Part shown: positions 24,276-33,929 of the stretch, piece after piece
Numbering within the stretch: the stretch's first letter is position 1
Layout: every line of letters starts with the position of its first letter
Assembly: GCF_004139715.1 (NCBI RefSeq)
Contig: NZ_CP035544.1
Coordinates: 2,793,501-2,857,500 of the forward strand
DNA: 64,000 nt
Source of the DNA: Muriicola soli
Lineage (GTDB): Bacteria; Bacteroidota; Bacteroidia; Flavobacteriales; Flavobacteriaceae
Direction of reading: 5' to 3'
Notes under the pieces: model-generated
Seen by the model: only the letters and a program-made list of their open reading frames with translations
Told to the model about the DNA's origin: nothing
Database searches by the model: none
Program-made: the position numbers and the translations under genes

Positions 24276-26687
24276 TTACTCGTTATCAAGTCGTTGAAGT
24301 TCTTTTTTCTGAATCTCCCCATCCGCATTATTGAGCTTGAAATTCCCGAAATTATAAGTAAAGCTCAGGCGTACCAACTGTGTTTCGCGTCTGCCAAAAA
24401 AGGTATTGTCCTGGTTGGCATAGCGCGAGACGAAAGTAGGATTGGCCTTGCGAAGCAAGTCTTCGGCTGCCAGAGAAAGGACAGCCTTGTTGTTCCAGAG
24501 CGATTTCCGTAGCCCCAGATTAAGGGCTGCCGTCTCTGAAACCTGAAAAGACCCGTAGAGGAATCCACTGAGGTAGGTGATTGAAGCATCCCCCTTAAAA
24601 CTTCCGTCTTTAGAAAGGGTGAAGCTGTTGCTCAAACTTCCGTAGTAGCCCGAAACTTTATTGGTAAAACTATCGATAGCACTTTCCACGGCAAGGAAGG
24701 TCTCGTCCTCGTAGAAGACCGAATTGTAGAAGTAGAGATACCATTTTGGAGTAATGGAGGTTGCCAGGGTAAGGTCTACACCATAAGAAGTACTCTCCAA
24801 GACATTCTGCTTGATCTCCCTGAGGGTCTGGTTCTGGTTGTCCTGGAAGGTTAGCCGGCTGATAAATGCCCCGTTATCCCGATAATAGAAGTCGATAAAA
24901 TAAGTGTCCTTGATTGTAAGGTTGAGATTAAAATTATGACTGAAATTGGGCACTAAATTCGGGTTTCCCTCATCAAAATCATTCTCATTGAGAAAGTAGC
25001 GAAAGGGGTTGAGGTCTGAATATTTAGGACGGGTTAAACCGCGACTGTAATCCAGGGTAATACTATTGTCTTCTCCCAATTTCCTGTTGAGGAAGAAGGA
25101 GGGGAAAAGTTCAAAATAATCCTGGGTGTTGATCTCGTTCAAAGCAATGGAGCGAGCCTCCACATGGGTTTGTTCTCCCCGCAGTCCGGCCTTTAATGAC
25201 CATTTGCCCCAGTCCTGGTAAAAGCTCGCATAGACTGCCCCTACCTCCTCGTCGTATTCAAAGACATCCGAGAGCGCGATGTCAAAAGGAGGTTGGGTGT
25301 TGTTGACGTCAAAATAGTTGATGGTGCTGTTAGACCTGATAGAAGACCCCCGAATCCCCGTCTCAAAATTCCCTGATTCCGTAGGCGTGTAAAAATCAAA
25401 TTGTCCGGTTAAGATCCCTATGTCTTGCCGCGCATCGGTAGAGAAACCAAAGGTCCTGATAAACTGTCCGGCCGAATCAAAATAATCACTGGCCCCAATT
25501 TGCTGCCGTGAGAAATCATAATAGGTGTAATGGGCGTTGAGTTTAACAAAGGAGCCTTCTTTTTTAAGCTTGCGCTCGTAACTGAGGTCGGTAGAGATAT
25601 TGAAAAGATCATCATCAAGGGAGCTTTCATTCTGCAGGGTGGAATCAATCTGCCCCAGGCCATTCCTCATCTCGGTAAACACCTCATTCCTGATTTCCTT
25701 GTTAGGGGAGTAACTGAGGTTAGCGGTGAGGTTGAGGAGGTCGCGTTCCGAGGGGTTATAATCCAGGATCATCGTGCCCTGTTGCGCCCAGGAGCGTGTA
25801 ATGATATCGTTTTCGGTATTCCAGTCGGCAAAGATCGTATTTGAAGGATCAATAAATCGAATCCCGATTTCAGAGTCTACAAATTCCTTTCTGGGATTGA
25901 CGGTATAGTTGGCAAAGAAGTTGAATTTTTCGCTTTTAAAATAATGCCCGGTACCCAGACTGTATTTTGGAAAGACTGATTGCTCTGCCTGAACCCGTAT
26001 ATTCCCCTTGTATCCGGGAGCCACATTGGTGGACGTCTGAATGTTGAGGATAGGGCCGTCTTCGGCCTGATAACTCGCCGGGGGATTGGGGATCACCTCA
26101 ACCGCCGAGATCATATTTCCCGAAAGGCCCCTGAGGAAGTCCCTGATCTCATCCTGGGACAGCTGTATCTTCCTGTTGTTGAGGTAAACGGTAGCCTGCT
26201 GCCCCCGTATCTCCATATTTTCATTTGATACGATCACGCCGGGCGACCTCCTTAGGATGTCAAAGGCATTGCCTTCACTTACCACGGTATTCTCCACCGT
26301 AAACACAATCCGATCCGGTTTACGCTCTATCTGGGGTTGCTTTCCCATCAGCAAGACCTCATCGAGCCATTCGCTGTCCGGTTCAAGGACAATAGCTCCT
26401 ATTTCTATATCGCGTTGTATGTCGAGTCCGACCAAAACTGAGCTGTATCCAAAATAGGCGGCTTGAAGGTAATAGACATCCGGAGCGATGTCGGAAAGGA
26501 TAAATCGTCCATTGTCATCAGCCGATATCCCTTTGATCTGAGTACTGTCTGGTACCTGAAGAAGAATAACATTGGCGTACGGCAAGGGTTTGCCCTCAGC
26601 ATCCTTTACGGAGCCCGAAACCTTATAGCTCTGCCCAATGCAAAGCAAGGGAAGCAGGCCCAAAATGATGAAGATGGGGTATCTCAC
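24276..26687 (-). CDS. outer-membrane beta-barrel protein, TonB-dependent-receptor-like
   Basis: 803 residues. The start codon is GTG at 26687 (signal peptide MRYPIFIILGLLPLLCIG); there is no ATG at the site. A carboxypeptidase-regulatory-like domain (about 20-105, VSGSVKDAEGKPLPYANVILL) leads into a plug-like region with VVSEGNAFDILRRSPGVIVSN and VYLNNRKIQL, then an OMP_b-brl_3 type barrel (about 210-785). No SusD partner is adjacent. Members of this group are putative outer-membrane transporters or signalling receptors of unknown ligand. dusB follows downstream on the same strand. Confidence 0.85.
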   Translation of the reverse strand: MRYPIFIILGLLPLLCIGQSYKVSGSVKDAEGKPLPYANVILLQVPDSTQIKGISADDNGRFILSDIAPDVYYLQAAYFGYSSVLVGLDIQRDIEIGAIVLEPDSEWLDEVLLMGKQPQIERKPDRIVFTVENTVVSEGNAFDILRRSPGVIVSNENMEIRGQQATVYLNNRKIQLSQDEIRDFLRGLSGNMISAVEVIPNPPASYQAEDGPILNIQTSTNVAPGYKGNIRVQAEQSVFPKYSLGTGHYFKSEKFNFFANYTVNPRKEFVDSEIGIRFIDPSNTIFADWNTENDIITRSWAQQGTMILDYNPSERDLLNLTANLSYSPNKEIRNEVFTEMRNGLGQIDSTLQNESSLDDDLFNISTDLSYERKLKKEGSFVKLNAHYTYYDFSRQQIGASDYFDSAGQFIRTFGFSTDARQDIGILTGQFDFYTPTESGNFETGIRGSSIRSNSTINYFDVNNTQPPFDIALSDVFEYDEEVGAVYASFYQDWGKWSLKAGLRGEQTHVEARSIALNEINTQDYFELFPSFFLNRKLGEDNSITLDYSRGLTRPKYSDLNPFRYFLNENDFDEGNPNLVPNFSHNFNLNLTIKDTYFIDFYYRDNGAFISRLTFQDNQNQTLREIKQNVLESTSYGVDLTLATSITPKWYLYFYNSVFYEDETFLAVESAIDSFTNKVSGYYGSLSNSFTLSKDGSFKGDASITYLSGFLYGSFQVSETAALNLGLRKSLWNNKAVLSLAAEDLLRKANPTFVSRYANQDNTFFGRRETQLVRLSFTYNFGNFKLNNADGEIQKKELQRLDNE

Positions 26688-26801
26688 AGTGTTGTAGGTT
26701 GTCTGTAAATCTATGAAATAATTTCCTATGCCTTAGTAAGAAAAGGCAACTCTTCGTTCTCCGTTCCTGCTCTGATAAGTCCTTTGGGGAATTAACCTTC
26801 T

Positions 26802-28031
26802 TTAAAAAGTTATTTTTACGCTGATTTTTTCTCCCTTCCTGTCTACAACTACTGTAGTGTTGTCTCCTTCTTCAAAGGCCGAAAGCGCACGCATATAACT
26901 CATCATATCTACTACTGTACTATCTCCCATTTGAACCACAACATCGCCTTTTTGCAATCCGGCTTTTTGTGCCGGTTTTTCTTCGCTTACCCCGTCGATG
27001 CGCATACCTTCCCCATCGAAGAGATAATCAGGAATCACTCCAAGAGCTACTTTAAAGCGAGGAACTTCTTCGCTCTCATTTTTGGTTTTCTGGAAGACCA
27101 GCTTATCATCGTCATTCAATTCTGCGATCACTTCCATGATATACGAAGTGATCTTTTCCATCCCTTCATAGTTGAGTTTGTCAGCATCATCTGTGGGCTT
27201 GTGGTAGTCCTCGTGCTGCCCTGTAAAGAAATGTAGGACTGGAATGTCCTGCAGGTAAAAAGAGGTGTGGTCTGAAGGGCCTACGCCGGATTCCTGGAGT
27301 ACCAGTTCAAAGTCCTGATTTGAGGAATTGAGAACCTGAGGCCAAATTGGCGCTGTACCCGTACCGCTAACAGAAAGCACCTTGCTCTCTCTTAGTCGGC
27401 CCACCATGTCCATGTTGATCATATAATTCACCTTCTCAAGCTCCACTGTGGGGTTCTTTGCAAAGTAATTTGACCCCAGCAGGCCGATTTCCTCTCCTGA
27501 AAAAGCCATGAAAAGATAGTTATTGCCTTTGAGTTCACTCTCTTTGAGTTTTTTTGCCAACTGCATTAAGACGGCTACCCCGCTTGCATTGTCATCGGCC
27601 CCATTGTGGATGGCCGCGTCTCCCCGGTAGAGTGAGCCTTGGCCTCCCATCCCAAGATGGTCATAATGCGCTCCCAGGATAACTGTATTAGCCGCATTAT
27701 TGTCTATAAAACCAATGACGTTTGTGCCCGTTATAGTGCTGTCTGAAGCTTCCACGTATTGTATTTCCTGATGGGGATCCTTTTTGGGTTTAAACGTAAA
27801 GGTTTGAAAGTAGGTGCCTGCATTTCCGGCAGGATCCAATCCTAATTCCTCCATCCTCCAGGACAGATAGCCCGCAGCCATAAGTTCATTCGCTGTGCCT
27901 GTTTCCCTCCCTTTTAGGGAATCACTGGCAAGGAAACTCACATCATCTCTTAGGGTATATACTTTTACCGGTTCTTGCTTGCAGGATAGAATTGCTACAA
28001 GAAAAACAAGCCAAATACTTTTTTTCATCAT
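26802..28031 (-). CDS. M28 family metallopeptidase with C-terminal PDZ domain
   Basis: 409 residues; lipoprotein signal with Cys17 (AILSC). The M28 core carries GAHYDHLG, HNGADDNASGVAVL, SGEEIGLLGS, INMDMVG and DYHKPTDD, supplying the two-zinc ligands of the aminopeptidase family. Residues about 325-409 form a PDZ domain (GMRIDGVSEEKPAQKAGLQKGDVVVQMGD). It should act as an exopeptidase anchored to a membrane. Starts 35 bp from the divergent TolB-like gene, so both probably share one regulatory region. Confidence 0.9.
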   Translation of the reverse strand: MMKKSIWLVFLVAILSCKQEPVKVYTLRDDVSFLASDSLKGRETGTANELMAAGYLSWRMEELGLDPAGNAGTYFQTFTFKPKKDPHQEIQYVEASDSTITGTNVIGFIDNNAANTVILGAHYDHLGMGGQGSLYRGDAAIHNGADDNASGVAVLMQLAKKLKESELKGNNYLFMAFSGEEIGLLGSNYFAKNPTVELEKVNYMINMDMVGRLRESKVLSVSGTGTAPIWPQVLNSSNQDFELVLQESGVGPSDHTSFYLQDIPVLHFFTGQHEDYHKPTDDADKLNYEGMEKITSYIMEVIAELNDDDKLVFQKTKNESEEVPRFKVALGVIPDYLFDGEGMRIDGVSEEKPAQKAGLQKGDVVVQMGDSTVVDMMSYMRALSAFEEGDNTTVVVDRKGEKISVKITF

Positions 28032-28040
28032 TTTTGAGGG

Positions 28041-28048
28041 TATTTTTG
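28041..28048 (+). promoter_or_regulatory. -7 promoter element of the TolB-like gene
   Basis: TATTTTTG fits TAnnTTTG and lies 18 bases upstream of the ATG at 28067, within the 35-bp divergent intergenic region. No -33 TTG is clear. Confidence 0.45.
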
Positions 28049-28066
28049 TGCAAAATTAGTCAACAA

Positions 28067-29173
28067 ATGAGAAAAGTACTCCTTTTATTGGTGATAATAG
28101 CGGCCTTTAGTTGTAAATCAGAGCCAAAAAAAACTGATGCAGCCGCTGATACTACTACATCCCTGATGGCAGGATCGGACACCCTGATCTACCCTGAGGA
28201 AAAATATTTTAAATCCATCCGCCAGGTTACTTTTGGTGGTGACAATGCCGAGGCGTACTGGAGTTTTGACGACAGCATGCTCATCTTCCAGTCGAATAAC
28301 AAAGACTGGGGTATGGAATGCGACCAGATCTTTTTGATGAACGCCGAGGATACTTTTCAGGACAGCATCCCTCCCATGATCAGCACAGGGATGGGAAGGA
28401 CCACCTGTTCTTATTTCCTGCCAGACAATAAGCATTACGTCTATGGGTCTACGCACCTGGTAGATGAAGCCTGCCCCGAAGTACCTTTGCGGTCTGGCGG
28501 TAAATACGTCTGGCCCGTTTACGACTCCTTCGATATTTTTGTTGCTGATCTGGAGGGAAATATAGTAGACCAGTTAACTGACGAACCCGGTTATGACGCA
28601 GAAGCCACGGTCTCTCCCAAAGGAGACAAGATCGTTTTTACATCTATGAGAAGCGGAGACCTCGAACTATACACCATGAACCTCGATGGCACTGATGTGA
28701 AACAGATCACAGACGAATTAGGTTATGACGGGGGTGCATTTTTCTCCCCTGACGGAACCAAGATCATCTTCCGAGCCAGCAGACCTGAAACCGAAGAAGA
28801 AATTGCACAATACAAAGAATTACTCAGCAGAGGCCTGGTTCAACCTACCGAAATGGAACTTTTTATCTGCGACGCCGACGGCAGCAACCTGAAACAACTG
28901 ACCTTTTTGGGCAATGCCAACTGGAGTCCCTTCTTCCATCCTTCCGGGGAAAAGATCTTGTTTTCCAGCAATTTTGAAGCTGAAGAAGGCTTCCCTTTTA
29001 ATCTCTACTTTATAGATATTGACGGGAAAAATCTGGAACGGGTAACCCATGGCGAGACCTTTGACGCCTTCCCTGTCTTTTCCAATGATGGAAAATATCT
29101 GGCTTTTTCCAGCAATCGCAATAACGGTGGTACGAGGGATACCAACTTGTTTATCGCCGAGTGGCAGGAATAA
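28067..29173 (+). CDS. TolB-like beta-propeller lipoprotein
   Basis: 368 residues from the ATG at 28067, chosen because the lipobox AAFSC (Cys16) follows directly; the longer reading frame runs back into the divergent gene. PD40 repeats are clear: [69 protein letters not shown] and [18 protein letters not shown] propeller of this type binds proteins or peptides; it might serve as a partner of the divergent M28 peptidase. Anchored by lipid in a membrane. Confidence 0.85.
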   Translation: MRKVLLLLVIIAAFSCKSEPKKTDAAADTTTSLMAGSDTLIYPEEKYFKSIRQVTFGGDNAEAYWSFDDSMLIFQSNNKDWGMECDQIFLMNAEDTFQDSIPPMISTGMGRTTCSYFLPDNKHYVYGSTHLVDEACPEVPLRSGGKYVWPVYDSFDIFVADLEGNIVDQLTDEPGYDAEATVSPKGDKIVFTSMRSGDLELYTMNLDGTDVKQITDELGYDGGAFFSPDGTKIIFRASRPETEEEIAQYKELLSRGLVQPTEMELFICDADGSNLKQLTFLGNANWSPFFHPSGEKILFSSNFEAEEGFPFNLYFIDIDGKNLERVTHGETFDAFPVFSNDGKYLAFSSNRNNGGTRDTNLFIAEWQE

Positions 29174-29186
29174 GCAATTTTCGCAC

Positions 29187-29194
29187 TATCTTTG
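29187..29194 (+). promoter_or_regulatory. -7 promoter element of lepA
   Basis: TATCTTTG fits TAnnTTTG exactly and lies 31 bases upstream of the lepA ATG, just after the stop of the TolB-like gene. The upstream -33 element is not evident. Confidence 0.5.
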
Positions 29195-29225
29195 CGGCTC
29201 TTTAAGATTGCGCAAGAAAAAGAAA

Positions 29226-31022
29226 ATGAAACACATCAGGAACTTCTGTATCATCGCCCACATCGACCACGGGAAAAGTACCCTGGCCGATAGGTTGCTC
29301 GACTTTACCGGTTCGGTTACCGAGCGGGAAAAGAAAGAACAGCTCCTCGATAATATGGACCTGGAACGGGAACGGGGCATCACTATTAAAAGTCATGCCA
29401 TCCAGATGGAGTACACCTATGAGGGTCAGCAGTATATTCTCAACCTTATCGATACTCCCGGCCATGTGGATTTTTCCTATGAAGTGTCGAGATCTATTGC
29501 CGCCTGTGAAGGCGCACTTCTGGTCGTTGATGCTGCCCAAAATATTCAAGCCCAGACCATTTCTAACCTCTACCTCGCCCTTGAGAATGATTTGGAGATC
29601 ATCCCTGTCTTGAATAAAGTAGACCTGCCCAGTGCCAATCCGGAAGAGGTTACAGATGATATTGTAGACTTACTGGGATGCGATGCCGAAGAAGTAATAC
29701 CGGCCAGTGCTAAAACCGGAATTGGGATAGAGGCCATCCTAAAAGCTATTATAGAACGGATTCCCGCCCCTGGTGGAAATGTGGATGAGCCGCTTCAGGC
29801 CCTGGTATTCGATTCTGTCTACAATCCTTTCCGCGGAGTAGAAACCTATTTCAGGGTGATCAACGGAGCAATTAAGAAGGGTCAGAAAATAAAATTTGTC
29901 GCTACCGGAAAGAGCTATTTCGCTGATGAGGTAGGGACCTTAAAGCTCACCCAACATCCCCGCCCCAGCATTAAAGCGGGTGATGTGGGATACCTTATTA
30001 CAGGTATAAAAGATGCGCGGGAAGTAAAGGTGGGAGACACCATCACCGATGCAGATAACCCCACAAAAAATGCCATTGCCGGCTTTGAGGATGTAAAACC
30101 TATGGTATTTGCCGGGATATATCCTGTAGATACCGAAGATTTTGAAGAATTGCGGTCGTCTATGGAGAAATTACAGCTCAACGATGCCTCTCTGGTATTT
30201 ACGCCTGAGAGTAGTGCTGCCCTGGGCTTTGGATTCCGCTGTGGCTTTCTGGGGATGCTCCATATGGAAATCATTCAGGAAAGGCTGGAACGGGAATTTG
30301 ACATGACGGTCATTACTACGGTGCCCAATGTTAGTTATCAGGCTTTCACCCGAAAAGAACCGGATGCGCCTGTAATTGTCAACAATCCTTCCGATTTGCC
30401 AGACCCCTCAACCCTCGACAGGGTAGAAGAACCCTATATAAAAGCCACCATCATTACCAAATCAGATTACGTGGGGAATGTGATGTCACTCTGTATTGAA
30501 AAGCGGGGGCAGATCACCAATCAGACCTACCTCACAACCGAGCGGGTGGAGTTGAATTTTGACATGCCTTTGGCTGAAATCGTATTCGACTTTTACGACA
30601 GACTAAAAACGGTTTCCAGGGGCTATGCCTCGTTTGATTATGCCCCTATTGGGATGCGGGTATCTAAATTGGTGCGGGTTGATATCCTGCTAAATGCACA
30701 GCCCGTTGATGCTCTTTCTGCCTTGATTCACGCAGACAATGCAGCGAACATCGGGAAAAAGATGTGTGAGAAATTAAAGGAGCTTATCCCAAGGCAACAG
30801 TTTGACATTCCTATTCAGGCGGCCATTGGTGCTAAGATCATTTCAAGGGAAACCATCAAAGCCCTTCGAAAAGATGTAACTGCCAAATGTTATGGAGGAG
30901 ATATTTCCAGAAAGCGTAAACTTCTCGAAAAACAGAAAAAAGGGAAAAAGAGGATGCGCCAGGTGGGTAATGTGGAAATACCGCAACAAGCCTTTATGGC
31001 CGTTTTAAAACTCAACGATTAA
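29226..31022 (+). CDS. lepA: translation elongation factor 4
   Basis: 598 residues from the ATG at 29226 ([19 protein letters not shown]), the usual length; an upstream in-frame extension lies within the previous gene and is not used. The G motifs are AHIDHGKST (G1), RGITI (G2), DTPGH (G3) and NKVDL (G4), followed by EF-G-like domains and the LepA-specific C-terminus. A GTPase that acts on stalled ribosomes and initiation. Its stop overlaps the convergent antiporter stop by 4 bases. Confidence 0.96.
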   Translation: MKHIRNFCIIAHIDHGKSTLADRLLDFTGSVTEREKKEQLLDNMDLERERGITIKSHAIQMEYTYEGQQYILNLIDTPGHVDFSYEVSRSIAACEGALLVVDAAQNIQAQTISNLYLALENDLEIIPVLNKVDLPSANPEEVTDDIVDLLGCDAEEVIPASAKTGIGIEAILKAIIERIPAPGGNVDEPLQALVFDSVYNPFRGVETYFRVINGAIKKGQKIKFVATGKSYFADEVGTLKLTQHPRPSIKAGDVGYLITGIKDAREVKVGDTITDADNPTKNAIAGFEDVKPMVFAGIYPVDTEDFEELRSSMEKLQLNDASLVFTPESSAALGFGFRCGFLGMLHMEIIQERLEREFDMTVITTVPNVSYQAFTRKEPDAPVIVNNPSDLPDPSTLDRVEEPYIKATIITKSDYVGNVMSLCIEKRGQITNQTYLTTERVELNFDMPLAEIVFDFYDRLKTVSRGYASFDYAPIGMRVSKLVRVDILLNAQPVDALSALIHADNAANIGKKMCEKLKELIPRQQFDIPIQAAIGAKIISRETIKALRKDVTAKCYGGDISRKRKLLEKQKKGKKRMRQVGNVEIPQQAFMAVLKLND

Positions 31023-32896
31023 CCCTGACTTTCTTCAGTTTTCTGTGTCTTTTCTGACTCAGCAGGCTTCTCGGCAGATTCAAAACGTTTCCCGAGATAT
31101 ACCAGTTTATACCCTTCTCCTATATCGGTAAAATCCTTACTAAAGGAAGGAATGATCTCCAGACCGCCTTCGGGATCCTTGAGAAATACTGGAATTATGT
31201 GGTCATCGGCCTTGGTGATCTCTATCAATCCTTCATAGTGCTCCTGGTCGTTCAGATCAATTTCGTGGATGGCCGGAAATTTTCGTGCTACTTCGGTAAG
31301 TTTTATAAAATCGTCTGTGTGCGAAAACAGCCCTTCTGCAGGATTGTTCTCCGGATCGTTCATCTCATCAGTATCTACCAGACGAAATGACCCGTTCTCG
31401 CCAAATTGCTTCCTGAATTTGTCAATAGCATATTTGTTGATCTCAGAGTTTCCGGTAAGCGCCATCAGATAACCCACGTCATTTAATTCAATATTATCTG
31501 TCAGAGTATCAGAATAAATATTGGCTACGATGGCGTCTAGACCCATTTTCTTGCATTTCTCAATATTGGTCTCGTTGTTGTCAATGACCACTACATGACG
31601 GTTGTTGTTTTTGAGGTAATTGGCAATGATACGCGAAACCTTACTTGCGCCAATCACCAATATACCTTCAGATCGCTCCAGGAAAACACCTACCCATTTG
31701 GCAAAGAGTCGCGCGGTGGTTGCATTCAGCAAAACGGTGCCCAGTACGATCATAAACACCAGAGGGGTAATGTATTCTGCCCCCGGTTCGCCTTTAGCCA
31801 TCAACTTGGAGCCAAAAAGGGAGGCGATACCTGCAGCTACAATTCCCCTGGGGCCTACCCAGCCGATAAAGGCCTTTTCATTGAGTTTTAAGCCCGAGCC
31901 CCGGGTGCTGAGCAAAACGCCAATAGGCCTGATCAGAAATACAATCACCAAAAACAGTATGGCAGTGTTCCAATTGTAAATCAACTCCATATCGCTGATG
32001 TTGATATTCGCCGCCAAAAGTATAAACAGGATGGAGATCAGCAAGACGCTTAGTGATTCTTTAAAATAAAGCAGTTCCTTCAGGTTGGGAAGGTTCATAT
32101 TTCCCATCACCATGCCCATAACCACCACAGCCAACAATCCTGATTCGTGGGCAAATACATCAGATTCTACAAACACCAGAAGAACAACTGAAAGGGAGAC
32201 CACATTAAGTAAATAATGGGGGATCATATTCCTTTTGATGGCAAAAGCCAGGGCATGGGCAAAGGTAAAGCCGAAGGTGCAGCCAAAGAGCAGGATCTTT
32301 CCAAACTCGATCAGAGCCGTTTTGGTATAGGCCTGTCCTTCTCCTACACTGATAAACTCGAAGACCAGTACAGCAACCAACGCACCTATAGGGTCTATAA
32401 GGATTCCTTCCCATTTTAAAATGGCAGACAGATCTTTCCTCAAGGGAATGTTCCTTAAAATGGGGGTAATTACGGTAGGGCCGGTCACGATTACCAGGGC
32501 GGAAAATAAAAAGGACATCTGCCAGCTGAGGTCAAAAATAAAATGGGCCGCTATCCCGGCACCAAAAAAGGTAACCATAGTCCCAACTGTGATCAGTTTC
32601 GTAATCACCGGACCTACGTTGGAAATCTCGGATCGTTTTAAGGTAAGTCCGCCCTCAAACAGAATAACACTGATCGCAAGGGAGACAAAATAGTACAATC
32701 CTTCTCCGGGAAACAAGCCTTTTTCTCCATTCCATATGGGTTCGATGAGTTTTTGGCCATCCTCGGTGTAGAGGGTAGCTATGGGCCCCACAAGCAAGCC
32801 GATTAGAATCAGGGGCAGGATGGCGGGTAGCTTAAAGCGCCAGGCCACCCATTGTGCGATAATTCCCAAAATAATAATCCCTGCCAGTTCGATCAT
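31019..32896 (-). CDS. Na+(K+)/H+ antiporter with TrkA-N domain
   Basis: 625 residues from the ATG at 32896 ([21 protein letters not shown]); upstream codons include a non-membrane Arg/Lys stretch and are not used. Twelve or so helices (about 1-390) have the CPA-type core with [13 protein letters not shown] and [13 protein letters not shown] Rossmann TrkA-N domain follows (about 400-520: [20 protein letters not shown], then [12 protein letters not shown]) and the tail ends in a TrkA-C-like region. It likely exchanges monovalent cations for protons under NAD(H) or nucleotide control. Divergent from the universal stress gene with a 142-bp gap. Confidence 0.88.
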   Translation of the reverse strand: MIELAGIIILGIIAQWVAWRFKLPAILPLILIGLLVGPIATLYTEDGQKLIEPIWNGEKGLFPGEGLYYFVSLAISVILFEGGLTLKRSEISNVGPVITKLITVGTMVTFFGAGIAAHFIFDLSWQMSFLFSALVIVTGPTVITPILRNIPLRKDLSAILKWEGILIDPIGALVAVLVFEFISVGEGQAYTKTALIEFGKILLFGCTFGFTFAHALAFAIKRNMIPHYLLNVVSLSVVLLVFVESDVFAHESGLLAVVVMGMVMGNMNLPNLKELLYFKESLSVLLISILFILLAANINISDMELIYNWNTAILFLVIVFLIRPIGVLLSTRGSGLKLNEKAFIGWVGPRGIVAAGIASLFGSKLMAKGEPGAEYITPLVFMIVLGTVLLNATTARLFAKWVGVFLERSEGILVIGASKVSRIIANYLKNNNRHVVVIDNNETNIEKCKKMGLDAIVANIYSDTLTDNIELNDVGYLMALTGNSEINKYAIDKFRKQFGENGSFRLVDTDEMNDPENNPAEGLFSHTDDFIKLTEVARKFPAIHEIDLNDQEHYEGLIEITKADDHIIPVFLKDPEGGLEIIPSFSKDFTDIGEGYKLVYLGKRFESAEKPAESEKTQKTEESQG

Positions 32897-33038
32897 ATCT
32901 CTTCTATTGCGCCAGGAAAAAAATATTTTCCCTTTTCTAATCTTGACAAATAAAAACAATATTCTACAAACCTCAAGCCCGCAGGCCCATAATTCCATTT
33001 TTAATGGGGCAGGCCATCCCGTGCTACTCTGGTTATTT

Positions 33039-33929
33039 ATGCTATATTACGCTCCCATACTTAATCCCCTGTCGAAAATCCAGCCTTTTAAAACACTCTT
33101 ATTCGGTTTTGCCTTCTCCCCTTCCCTGGAGGTCAATATTATGGAGGTCACCCGCATTGCATATTACTTCAATGCCAGGCTGATCCTTTTACACGTGGGG
33201 GAAAAGACGGCTGAGAAAGAAGCTCAAATAGAAGGATTGCTAAGGTCTGTTGAATATCCTGAAAACCATCTGGAAGTACACTGGATGGAAGGAAATCCGG
33301 TAAAGACTATTGTAAACGCCTGTTCAACTTTGGAAGTTGATCTCCTTGTTCTGGGAGCGCTTCAGCATGAAAATATGTATCAATTTTATGTGGGCACCAT
33401 CGCCAGAAATCTTACCCGCAAGGTCAATTGTTCAGTCTTACTCATGATCAAGCCATCTGCCATCAGGGTGGCTTCACAGCATGTAGTGGTCAATGGCTTT
33501 GATGATCCCAGCACTCCCCTGGCATTGCTAAAAGCCTTTGAGATTTCCAATGTTCTGGGTGTACAGCAAATTACTATAGTGGAGGAGATCACGGAAAAAG
33601 AATTACATATTACGGTGGAAGACGACGAGACCTTAGAAAAGGCAGCTTTGCTTAAGGAGCAATTAAAACAAAAAGAGGAAGCAAGGGTAAGGCGCATTAT
33701 TGAAAATATCCCTGATCATCTGAAATCAAATGTTGCGGTGAAAATTCAGAGCATCTTCGGGAAGCGGGGCTATTCCATAGGGCATTATGCTGAAGTGGTA
33801 AGGGCCGATTTGCTGGTGATGAATGCACCAAACAAGTCGGGTTTGCTCGATCGAATCTTCCCGCATGATATCGAGTACATCCTATCAGACCTACCCACGG
33901 ACGTCCTAATTGTAAGAGATCGCAAATGA
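33039..33929 (+). CDS. universal stress protein, tandem Usp domains
   Basis: 296 residues from the ATG at 33039; the longer upstream frame overlaps the divergent antiporter. Two UspA-like halves: about 15-143 (TLLFGFAFSPSLEVNIMEV, then LILLHVGEKT, then DLLVLGALQHENMYQFYVGT) and about 145-296 (VVVNGFDDPSTP, then RADLLVMNAPNKSGLLDRIFP). The ATP-binding GxxGxxxxxxGS pattern is only partly kept. It ends ATGA with the SulP gene, so the two are translationally coupled and probably act together on anion transport under stress. Confidence 0.83.
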   Translation: MLYYAPILNPLSKIQPFKTLLFGFAFSPSLEVNIMEVTRIAYYFNARLILLHVGEKTAEKEAQIEGLLRSVEYPENHLEVHWMEGNPVKTIVNACSTLEVDLLVLGALQHENMYQFYVGTIARNLTRKVNCSVLLMIKPSAIRVASQHVVVNGFDDPSTPLALLKAFEISNVLGVQQITIVEEITEKELHITVEDDETLEKAALLKEQLKQKEEARVRRIIENIPDHLKSNVAVKIQSIFGKRGYSIGHYAEVVRADLLVMNAPNKSGLLDRIFPHDIEYILSDLPTDVLIVRDRK

